DNA of 6,247 nt from Deltaproteobacteria bacterium UBA7527 (GTDB taxonomy: Bacteria > Desulfobacterota > Syntrophorhabdia > Syntrophorhabdales > Syntrophorhabdaceae). A model generated the notes under the pieces. That model had not been told where the DNA came from. It made no database searches and was given only the letters and a program-made list of their open reading frames with translations. This document shows, piece after piece, positions 1-5,923 of the stretch (position 1 is its first letter; every line of letters begins with the position of its first letter). Where the stretch lies: the NCBI GenBank assembly GCA_002478225.1, contig DLMV01000036.1, forward strand, positions 453 through 6,699. Direction: 5' to 3'. The position numbers and the translations under genes were made by a program.

Positions 1-148
1 GGGCGCGTGGATTGAAACGATCCTGCTCCGTGGTCTCCGTGATTTTGTGATGTCGCGCCCCGCGTGGGCGCGTGGATTGAAACAGAAAGGAGGTGATGAC
101 GTGATACGGGCAAAAAGTCGCGCCCCGCGTGGGCGCGTGGATTGAAAC
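1..148 (+). CRISPR. Type I-C-like CRISPR array, distal (trailer) end
   Basis: Three copies of one repeat are visible: the 3' 18 nt of a copy at 1-18, and complete 32-nt copies at 52-83 and 117-148. They are identical over shared positions. The repeat begins GTCGCGCCCC and ends GTGGATTGAAAC, the classic type I-C form. Repeat positions 3-9 (CGCGCCC) and 15-21 (GGGCGCG) form a perfect 7-bp stem around a 5-nt loop, as expected for Cas5d (Cas5c)-processed crRNA. Spacers are 19-51 and 84-116, both 33 nt. The ATTGAAAC end marks the plus strand as the crRNA strand, so the leader lies left of the window and 148 is the trailer end. No cas gene is present here; the type assignment rests on the repeat alone. 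Confidence 0.96.
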
Positions 149-172
149 ACAGGGGCTATTTTATTCCAGGGA

Positions 173-1117
173 TCATCCCGCATAGGGACATTGCTTGTTT
201 TCCCGGGCAAAGCTGCAATCCTTTCCGCAGGGCACCATCCTTATCGTTACTTCGCTCTCGGGGATAAGCAAATCAATATCGTTTTTAATATCAGAGACGA
301 CCTCATGACCTTTTTTTAACGGAATATGTTCCGGCATGACGATGTGCATGTCTATAAAACGTTTTCTCCCTGCCGTCCGGGTCTTCAGTTCCTTGAAGTT
401 GCAGTATTTGTCTATGTGCTTGCCGAGGACCTTGACAACGTCCATTTGCCCGGACTCCTCCATGGAGGCATCGAGAAGCTTCATGAAGGCTTCCCTGAGA
501 AGACGGACCGAAGGAACTGCGATCACCCCGCTTACAAAAAGTGTGGCACCGGGGTCTATGTAATTGACCATCCTGTCAAGGCCTGCACGGGTAGCGAGTA
601 TTATCAGAAGGAACGATAATGTGATGGCTGTCGAGATATACCCCTCGAGCTTAAAATGCAGTCCTTCTGCCTTCAACGCGGGCGAAGCGCTTTCCTGCGC
701 CAGCTTCAGTATATAATATGATCCCCAGAAGTTGATTATTATGCCGGCAAAACTGCATATAAAACCGATCCACGGGGCTTTCACCTCTTCCACCCTGATG
801 ATATGCATGATGGCCTGGAACGACATGGCAAGGGCAAGACCCACGAGAACGACCCCTTCGATCGCCTCGGAGACATTCTCGATCTTTCCGTAGCCGTAGT
901 TATAAAGAAAGTCCGCAGGCTTGTTCGAGATCTTTATCGCATAATAGAGGATGACCGAAACGGCAAGAGCGACGCAGGATATCCCCAGGTCAGCCGCTAT
1001 CGCCAGCGAATCAACAATAATGAGGGCGACCACCTTTATGATGCAGAGAACTATATTTGAGAACAGGCTTACCTTTACGGCAAGCATCATATACCTGTCC
1101 TTGTTCATAATGTCCAT
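173..1117 (-). CDS. Cation diffusion facilitator (CDF) family transporter, atypical metal site
   Basis: A 314-aa inner-membrane protein with the CDF layout. About six hydrophobic segments lie near residues 11-35, 37-60, 84-107, 114-137, 160-176 and 190-207, followed by a cytoplasmic dimerisation domain (about 212-297). Family landmarks are DSLAIAAD (36-43), YGYGKIE (74-80) between TM2 and TM3, H154 starting TM5, IDPG (187-190) and GHEVVSD (270-276). CDFs normally export divalent metals by proton antiport. Here the usual TM2 ligands (H/D-x3-D) align with I46 and A50, and the TM5 pair is H154-x3-E158, so the canonical site A is incomplete and the substrate cannot be predicted. The tail carries C297, C301 and C310. 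The first ATG has only a weak ribosome site; M10 (codon 1088-1090) has AAGGA 7 nt upstream and may be the real start. The gene faces the CRISPR array convergently. Confidence 0.9.
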   Translation of the reverse strand: MDIMNKDRYMMLAVKVSLFSNIVLCIIKVVALIIVDSLAIAADLGISCVALAVSVILYYAIKISNKPADFLYNYGYGKIENVSEAIEGVVLVGLALAMSFQAIMHIIRVEEVKAPWIGFICSFAGIIINFWGSYYILKLAQESASPALKAEGLHFKLEGYISTAITLSFLLIILATRAGLDRMVNYIDPGATLFVSGVIAVPSVRLLREAFMKLLDASMEESGQMDVVKVLGKHIDKYCNFKELKTRTAGRKRFIDMHIVMPEHIPLKKGHEVVSDIKNDIDLLIPESEVTIRMVPCGKDCSFARENKQCPYAG

Positions 1118-1121
1118 TATA
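1098..1121 (-). promoter_or_regulatory. Possible -10 box and ribosome site for an internal CDF start
   Basis: Read on the minus strand, TATAAT lies at 1121-1116, overlapping the first ATG of the CDF gene. AAGGA lies at 1102-1098, 7 nt before the ATG of codon 10 (1090-1088). No good -35 box sits at the right distance. If this -10 is used, transcription would begin past the first ATG and translation would start at residue 10 or 11. This is inference from short motifs. Confidence 0.3.
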
Positions 1122-1206
1122 CACTCAAAGTGCCTTTAATGAAAGGGTTTAACTTTTCAACTCCTTCCATCTGTGATAATCTATGCGGCAATGAGTGATG
1201 CCGAGT

Positions 1207-1331
1207 TGCATTCAAAAATAGAGCGAGGAGACGAGGAGGAAGAGACGGAGGCGTACAGTGCACGTACGTTGGAGTCGATGACGACGAATGTAACGAAGCT
1301 ATATGGATGAAGGCAATTCGGTATGAATGCA
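1207..1331. repeat. Possible small inverted-repeat-bounded element
   Basis: TGCATTCA at 1207-1214 is the exact reverse complement of TGAATGCA at 1324-1331. Near the middle, CGTAC (1252-1256) and GTACG (1264-1268) form a 5-bp hairpin with a 7-nt loop. Between them runs skewed sequence rich in GAGGAG- and ACGA-type triplets that is unlike the coding sequence on either side. This resembles a small dispersed intergenic repeat, but only one copy is in the window and an 8-bp inverted match can occur by chance. Confidence 0.3.
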
Positions 1332-1355
1332 CCATGAAGGGCGTGCCCGTTATCC

Positions 1356-1360
1356 GGAGG
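1356..1360 (+). promoter_or_regulatory. Ribosome binding site GGAGG for the ATPase-domain gene
   Basis: GGAGG lies 5 nt before the ATG at 1366-1368. It decides the start over the upstream in-frame ATG at 1327, which has no such site. Confidence 0.75.
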
Positions 1361-1365
1361 TTCTC

Positions 1366-1716
1366 ATGAAAGACCGTTCCGCGGAAGTTTCCCTGACGAT
1401 CTCCTCTGACATACAGTTCCTTCCCCTTGCAATATCATTCGCAGAGGCGGCGGCAAGGGCGTTCGGGCTTGAGAAGACAGACGCCCTGAAGCTCACCCTT
1501 GCCTGCGAAGAGACATTCACCTACATCTGCTCGATCAGCAAAGAGATCAGGTCCCTGGCAATGAAAGTGACAAACGGCCTTTATTATGTGAGGGTGCAAT
1601 TTCTTTTTAACGCCGCTGATTTTGACCCAGGGCCTTCAACCTCACAGCGCAGGTCTCGCCTGACGATGAGAAGGGGCTCGATGAGATGGGGCTCATTATC
1701 GCCTCAAGATCTATAG
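1366..1716 (+). CDS. Anti-sigma/GHKL-type ATPase domain protein, N-terminal part before a frameshift
   Basis: From the ATG at 1366 the first 88 or so residues resemble the HATPase_c_2 (SpoIIAB/RsbW-like) fold: an opening beta strand (VSLTISSDIQ, 8-17), a helix rich in Ala (22-34) and the helix LACEETFTYICS (45-56) at the N-box position. The Mg-binding Asn expected there appears to be Tyr53. After D87-P88 (1624-1629) the frame loses similarity and runs to a stop at 1714-1716. The next frame resumes at 1632 with AFNLTAQVSPDDEKGLDEMG, the continuation of the same domain. Restoring one base near 1624-1632 gives a single protein of about 436 aa ending at 2675. The residues after about 88 in this frame are therefore probably an artefact of the shift. 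Cause undecided: real mutation or a sequence error beside the CCC/GGG runs. Confidence 0.75.
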   Translation: MKDRSAEVSLTISSDIQFLPLAISFAEAAARAFGLEKTDALKLTLACEETFTYICSISKEIRSLAMKVTNGLYYVRVQFLFNAADFDPGPSTSQRRSRLTMRRGSMRWGSLSPQDL

Positions 1717-2675
1717 AGAGATTTCAGATCTTTCACAATACCGACGGCATCGGTCTTGTGCTGATAAAAGAGAAGTCCTATCCTCCGATGCTGGAGACCG
1801 GGGCCCCCGGATCGAAGCCTCTGAAAGATTTCACCGTCGTCGCTCCAGACCCGGGGACACTGAAACTGTTCTCCGAACAAATAGTTCGCCACTACCCGGA
1901 TTACCTTTATCCCGCAGACTTTTCTTTTCCAGGCAAGCTCGTGGATATGGTCGCGAGCGGAGAGTTCGGGGCAGCGGCGGCGGTCAGCAAGGAGGGATTA
2001 ACGGGGGGAGGAGTGGTATGGTTTCGATCAAGCGACAAGATGGTCGAGATCTTTGGCCCCTATCTTTTTAACCAACCCGATCCATCATCCATGGCGGAAA
2101 GGCTCATCAGCACCGTCATTGAAGGTCTGGCAAAGACCGATATATTGTTTCTCATTATCATGTATGCGACTCCACAACTTCCTGCGGGATACTTCGAACC
2201 GCTGGGGACCATCGATGTCTTCAAGGCAGACTCGGCCCCCATGGGGATCACGGTCTACTGCCGGCAGCTCAAAGAAGACCCCGGCAGCGCTGTTTGGGCC
2301 CATCCGGAGCTCGAAGAATTCCTGAAAAAAGAATACCGGCGTCTATATTTTGCCCGTCACATCAGGCCCACGGTCAATGCCGGCGAGACCCGCCCCGAAC
2401 ATTCCGTGTTCGCAGCGAGATTCTTAAAGACCCGGAGCACCGCCATTCTTAATGCCGTTTGGGACGGCATTGATATCCCGGACAACCTTGATCGTCACAT
2501 CCGCACCCTGAAGGATGAAGGGATGCTGAACATCTTCTTTGAGCTGGACCTCGCCCATGCGTGGCAATCCGGCCTGACGCCGGTACTGCTGCAAAAGGGC
2601 TTCATCCCCAAAATAATATTGCCATACGCGGGCGACGGGGACATCGTCCTCTTTCAACACAGTGAGGATCGATAA
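1686..2675 (+). CDS. C-terminal part of the frameshifted ATPase-domain protein, with a possible GNAT-like region
   Basis: This frame continues the gene that starts at 1366. True homology begins before the ATG at 1686, at about 1632. The first 30 residues (MGLIIASRSIERFQIFHNTD, then GIGLVLIKEKSYP) complete the HATPase-like fold; the glycine-rich ATP-lid motifs of active GHKL kinases are not obvious. A 250-residue region follows from FTVVAPD (about residue 48 of this frame). Its segment from GGGVVWF to YFEPLG has the strand-helix-strand pattern of a GNAT-like acyltransferase, but I see no clean acetyl-CoA loop, so that label is tentative. A second block (about 205-325) ends with strands such as GFIPKIILPYAG. 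The ATG at 1686 is probably not a natural start. The stop is 3 nt before the aminotransferase ATG, implying co-transcription and a shared pathway. Function is unknown. Confidence 0.75.
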   Translation: MGLIIASRSIERFQIFHNTDGIGLVLIKEKSYPPMLETGAPGSKPLKDFTVVAPDPGTLKLFSEQIVRHYPDYLYPADFSFPGKLVDMVASGEFGAAAAVSKEGLTGGGVVWFRSSDKMVEIFGPYLFNQPDPSSMAERLISTVIEGLAKTDILFLIIMYATPQLPAGYFEPLGTIDVFKADSAPMGITVYCRQLKEDPGSAVWAHPELEEFLKKEYRRLYFARHIRPTVNAGETRPEHSVFAARFLKTRSTAILNAVWDGIDIPDNLDRHIRTLKDEGMLNIFFELDLAHAWQSGLTPVLLQKGFIPKIILPYAGDGDIVLFQHSEDR

Positions 2676-2678
2676 ACG

Positions 2679-3788
2679 ATGTTCGTGGTCCCTCTCAACA
2701 GGCTCGTGCCGGAATACATCAGGAAGTTCGAAGCATATATACCGAGCAAACCCGACCCTGAGCTCATGAAGCTTTACGGCTGCAGCAGGCTCTACCGCCT
2801 CAACAACAACGAGAACCCCCTGGGGCCGCCTCCCAGGGCGCAGGAGATCATACGCCGCTTCCCGCCTCCCAGGGCAAGCCTCTATCCGAGCGGGGATTCT
2901 TACTATATGCGCAACAGGCTCGCCGAACTATACGGCATGGACCCCGACCAGTTCCTCTTCGGCAACGGCGCGAACGAGGTCATCGCCTTCGTTATCAAGG
3001 CATTCTGCCAGGAAGGCGACAATATCATCACGTCGGATAAGACCTTTGCCGTCTATGAGTGGGTGGCGACCTTTTCGGGCTTCGAGGCAAAGCTCATCCC
3101 GCTCAGGGGCTTCGGCTTTGACGACCAGGGCATGCTCGATGCGATCGACGAGAGGACAAAGATACTTTTTGTCTGCAATCCCAACAACCCCACCGGGACA
3201 TATTGGAATGAAACGAAGCTCCGCAACTTTCTCGACACCGTCGCGGGCAGGCAGATCGTTGTTGTCGATGAAGCATATTTCGAATTTGTCGAACAGGAAG
3301 ATTATCCGGACGGGATACGGCTCATTCGTGACTATCCCAATCTCGTTATCTTCCGCACATTCTCCAAGATGTTCGGGCTTGCGGGGCTGCGCATCGGCTA
3401 TCTCGCCGGGAACATGGACGTCGTCGACGTGATCCGGCGGACCTGCGTGGTCTATTCGGTGAACACCGTGGCGCAGGATGCCGCCCTCGCGGCGCTCGAC
3501 GATGCCGATCATATATCTCGAACGCGCGCCCTCGTCAGGTCGGAGAAGGACTACCTTAAGCAGGAGCTCTCCTGCCTTGGACTTGAGACGCAGATCGGCG
3601 AAGGATGCTTTATCATGATAAAGCTGCCCATGAGCGACACCCTCGCCTACCGGAAGCTCATGACAGAAGGCGTCATGATACGGAGCATGACGGGCTTCAG
3701 GTTCCCCAACTGGATACGTGTCAGCATCGGCAGGCACGAAGCGATGGAGGCGTTCATGGAGGCGTTAAAAAAGGTCCTTGTCATATAA
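2679..3788 (+). CDS. HisC-family PLP-dependent aminotransferase (histidinol-phosphate aminotransferase-like)
   Basis: An intact 369-aa fold-type I aminotransferase of normal length for HisC. Family motifs in order: LNNNENPLGPPP (41-52), the substrate-loop YPSGDS (69-74), GNGANEVI (95-102) at the PLP phosphate site, CNPNNPTG (166-173), DEAY (197-200) with the pyridine-nitrogen Asp197 and Tyr200, TFSKMFGLAGLRIGY (227-241) with the Schiff-base Lys230 and Arg238, and WIRVSIG (345-351) with the carboxylate-binding Arg347. HisC converts imidazole-acetol phosphate and glutamate to histidinol phosphate in histidine synthesis, in the cytoplasm. Other members of the subgroup act on aromatic amino acids, or decarboxylate threonine phosphate (CobD). 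No his genes are nearby, and the partner is a signalling-type protein, so the substrate is uncertain. GAGG lies 11 nt before the ATG; translation is probably coupled to the gene ending at 2675. Confidence 0.93.
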   Translation: MFVVPLNRLVPEYIRKFEAYIPSKPDPELMKLYGCSRLYRLNNNENPLGPPPRAQEIIRRFPPPRASLYPSGDSYYMRNRLAELYGMDPDQFLFGNGANEVIAFVIKAFCQEGDNIITSDKTFAVYEWVATFSGFEAKLIPLRGFGFDDQGMLDAIDERTKILFVCNPNNPTGTYWNETKLRNFLDTVAGRQIVVVDEAYFEFVEQEDYPDGIRLIRDYPNLVIFRTFSKMFGLAGLRIGYLAGNMDVVDVIRRTCVVYSVNTVAQDAALAALDDADHISRTRALVRSEKDYLKQELSCLGLETQIGEGCFIMIKLPMSDTLAYRKLMTEGVMIRSMTGFRFPNWIRVSIGRHEAMEAFMEALKKVLVI

Positions 3789-3797
3789 CCGTCTATA

Positions 3798-4769
3798 ATG
3801 AAAAAAAGAGAAAAGACCCTTCACGATCGGTGAGGCAACACCCCGTTTAGACGCCTATACAAAGGTGACGGGGCAGGAGAAATATGCCGTGGACCACTAC
3901 AGCGACCATTTTCTCTGGGCAGGCGTGTAGAGGGCCGGGATACCTCACGGAAGGTTGATCAAGGTCCATACGGAAGATGCGAAAAGACTCCTGGGGGTCG
4001 TTGCCGTACTGACCGCAGAGGATATCGCAGACAGGAAAAGGACCGGGATGAACAGGGGAGACCAGCCTGTGCCGGCCGACAATAAGCTGCGTTATGCCGG
4101 TGATCCCGTCGCCCTCGTGATCGCCAAGAACAGACCGGCCATGAAACTGGCCGTGGACCTTATAACCTTCGATCATGAGCCGCTGCCCGGCGTCTTCGAT
4201 ATGGAGGCGGCGTTGAAAAAAGATGCCCCGCTGGTCCATGAAGACAGCCCTTAGGGAAATCTCCTCCGCCTTGTTGCAGTTGAGACAGAGGCAGGCTGGG
4301 CATACCTGGGAAACGACGGACAGCTGTTATTGTCTGTTCCACACAGACGCCGTTCCGCGCCAGGATGTACCACAGGCTCGGGGCAAAGCGTGACGGTGCC
4401 TTCCATGCCCTTATATTTCAAAGCGCCCGCTGCAACAGAGATGCTGGACGGATATACCTTGGTCCCCATATCCTCTATTCATACGGTGCGCACCTTGCAT
4501 ATGTGGAGATCGACACGCTGACGGGCTGCGCTGAGGTAATACGGTATCTTGCTGCCACCGATGCGGGAAGCGTCATCAATCCCCAGACATACGAACTGCA
4601 GATCCAGGGTGCAATAGCGCAGGGCATCAGGTTCGCCCTCAGCGAAGAGTACAAGGTTACAGATGTGCGCGCATCTGCCGAATGCCGGAGAATGGTGGCC
4701 GCCAATCTCCTTCTCTGCCCGCTTCAGTATAAAATGCAAAAATTCGAAGCACGAATTCCTAAATCATAA
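3798..4769 (+). pseudogene. Decayed xanthine dehydrogenase/aldehyde oxidase large (molybdopterin) subunit
   Basis: Remnants of a protein normally of about 750 aa. The ATG at 3798 is followed by seven A's; removing one joins it to the frame reading IGEATPRLDAYTKVTGQEKY, the family's N-terminus. That frame continues to LVHEDSP but is broken by TAG at 3928-3930 (LWAGV*RAGIPHGR) and TAG at 4252-4254. Then come EAGWAYLGNDGQL (4288-4326), a -1 shift near 4323, CSTQTPFRAR (4335-4364), a jump to RLGAKRDGAFHAL (about 4374-4412), and the C-terminal block GAHLAYVEIDTLTG to INPQTYELQIQGAIAQG and FALSEEYKVTD (about 4485-4668). The molybdopterin GGxFGxK region, most of the centre and the last 100 or so residues are missing. 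The last codons to 4769 run into the AT-rich repeat. It starts 9 nt after the aminotransferase stop, so it probably once closed that operon. No functional enzyme can be made. Confidence 0.9.
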
Positions 4770-4879
4770 ACGATATCGAGATCCAAATATCAAATATTCA
4801 AAAATTTTCGACATGTTTTGAGATTTGAACATTGGAGCATTCATGCTTGTTTAGGGTTTCGATATTAGGATTTCGTGCT
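4748..4879. repeat. AT-rich nested palindromic intergenic repeat
   Basis: AGCACGAATTCCTAA at 4748-4762 pairs with TTAGGATTTCGTGCT at 4865-4879 (14 of 15 positions). Inside, TCAAATATTCAAAA (4790-4803) pairs with TTTTGAGATTTGA (4816-4828) with a one-base bulge. Both arms are nearly concentric, centred at about 4809 and 4813. The stretch is strongly AT-rich between GC-rich genes. The motif style (AGCACGAAATCCTAA, CAAAT, TTTGAACATTGG) recalls dispersed palindromic intergenic repeats that I remember from other environmental bacterial genomes; that recollection is unverified. It fills the gap between the pseudogene and the stop of the minus-strand gene at 4895. Confidence 0.7.
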
Positions 4880-4894
4880 TAGTTCTGCTATGGG

Positions 4895-5923
4895 CTATGA
4901 GCAGCATTTCGCTACAGCCTTATCGACGGTCGCGGCGTCGAGCGAGACCTCCCTGAAGATGCTTTCCACGAGAGGGGCGTCGAGGCGTTCGAAATCCCTT
5001 TCCATGGGGGTGATGATAACGCCGCCCATCTCAATGACCGCCGGACTGACGACAACCTGTTCGTCGCCTTCCCTGGAAAAGACATCAGGACGGTGCTTTG
5101 CGCGCGGGAAAAGGACAAGGCGCCATACGCCGTTTTCATGGAAGCCTGCGATATTCATCATTGGCTCTTCATGTATACTAAGGACTTTTTGCAGGCCGCT
5201 GAGAAATCTTTTGAAGACACTCCCCAGGGTCACAGGGTTGTCCCCTGCGAGGATCACGATCTCCCGCCCCATGTTCCGCGAACGGGAGGGAAGAACACCA
5301 TCGACCTCTGCAATCGAGACCAGCCTTTTCCCATCAACGATCACTTTTTCTATCGGCATCTGTCCCGACGGCACTACCTGGAAGTGAAGGTGATCGGGGG
5401 CAGAAGCACCGCATTGCGGGCCATTGTAAAGAACTGCCCACCCTGAGCCAAGATCAGCGGCAAGCTGAAGGAATGCATCGATCTTGCCTGCGATAGCCTG
5501 AGGGCTGTGATCCAGATGCGTGACCGTGAAGTGGGAACGGAAGACAGGCCTCGGGTTGCAGAGTATTATGTATTCATCCCGGTAAAGGATGCCTTTTTGC
5601 TCAGGCGGGAGATTCTCAATACAGAGAAAGCACATCCTCTCATTGATATCCTGCCGGTCCACCGATGCCAGGCTGTTTATCATCCTTCCGGGATTGTACT
5701 GGAGGCAAACGATAAAACCATTGCATTCGAGGTCCCTCGCTCTCACATCCTTCAGCGATTCATACGCCTGCCCAAGCTCCGGCCAGGAATTTTGCTGCTC
5801 GGCGATAAGCTGAGCACAAAGCCCTGAGAGATTGTTCAGGTTGCTCCTTCCGTTAAAAGCGGAATAGATCTTCTTTTGAAGAAGCGTAGGAAATTCAATG
5901 TCCGTTCGCATTGTTATCTTCAT
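4895..5923 (-). CDS. DUF4922-type HIT-superfamily phosphorylase/nucleotidyltransferase-like protein
   Basis: A 342-aa soluble protein resembling the DUF4922 family, related to Ap4A phosphorylase, GalT and plant VTC2 (GDP-galactose phosphorylase). The diagnostic stretch is YNGPQCGASAPDHLHFQ (166-182), giving H178-x-H180-x-Q182. By analogy with GalT and HIT enzymes, H180 would be the nucleophile that takes up a nucleotidyl group. Upstream are MCFLC (97-101), a CxxC pair that could bind metal, LPPEQKGI (105-112), and PVFRSHFTVTHLDHSPQ (126-142), like the HIT-fold strands that precede the active site. The C-terminal half (MNIAGFHENGVWRLVLFPR, 256-274) is the usual second part of these proteins. 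Substrate unknown. Start uncertain: GGGAG lies only 1 nt before the first ATG and 13 nt before the in-frame ATG at codon 5 (5911-5909). It is transcribed towards the palindromic repeat, with no clear operon partner in the window. Confidence 0.85.
   Translation of the reverse strand: MKITMRTDIEFPTLLQKKIYSAFNGRSNLNNLSGLCAQLIAEQQNSWPELGQAYESLKDVRARDLECNGFIVCLQYNPGRMINSLASVDRQDINERMCFLCIENLPPEQKGILYRDEYIILCNPRPVFRSHFTVTHLDHSPQAIAGKIDAFLQLAADLGSGWAVLYNGPQCGASAPDHLHFQVVPSGQMPIEKVIVDGKRLVSIAEVDGVLPSRSRNMGREIVILAGDNPVTLGSVFKRFLSGLQKVLSIHEEPMMNIAGFHENGVWRLVLFPRAKHRPDVFSREGDEQVVVSPAVIEMGGVIITPMERDFERLDAPLVESIFREVSLDAATVDKAVAKCCS

Larger units (their letters stand above)
1118..1365. other. Gene-less divergent intergenic region
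   Basis: About 250 bp separate the divergent CDF and ATPase-domain genes. Short open frames on either strand show no family resemblance and no convincing ribosome site, so I leave them uncalled. Visible here are a weak plus-strand extended -10-like motif (TGTGATAAT, 1172-1180) without a good -35, a purine-rich run at about 1221-1250, and a possible 125-bp element bounded by inverted repeats (1207-1331, listed separately). Confidence 0.6.

Noticed and set aside
86..97. Fragment of a 16S rRNA gene inside the array.
   Set aside because: Only 12 nt match the anti-SD tail and they sit inside a normal-length spacer; a ribosome binding site in the protospacer explains it better.
149..181. A third CRISPR spacer after the last repeat.
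   Set aside because: No repeat follows, and a 33-nt spacer here would run into the stop codon of the CDF gene.
1172..1180. Extended -10-like TGTGATAAT as the promoter of the plus-strand operon.
   Set aside because: No acceptable -35 at 16-18 nt and it would give a leader of about 180 nt; too weak to annotate as a promoter.
1117..1335. 72-aa minus-strand open frame in the divergent intergenic region.
   Set aside because: Low-complexity Ser/Pro/Leu/His composition, no ribosome site, no recognisable domain, and it overlaps the inverted-repeat element.
2928..3737. Long 269-aa open frame on the minus strand opposite the aminotransferase.
   Set aside because: It lies wholly inside the well-supported HisC-type gene, has no family motifs and is explained as an antisense shadow of GC-biased codons.
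3928..4254. Two in-frame TAG codons in the XDH remnant as possible pyrrolysine or stop-codon reassignment.
   Set aside because: The same gene also has frameshifts and large deletions that remove the cofactor-binding region, and neighbouring genes do not use internal TAG; simple decay explains it.
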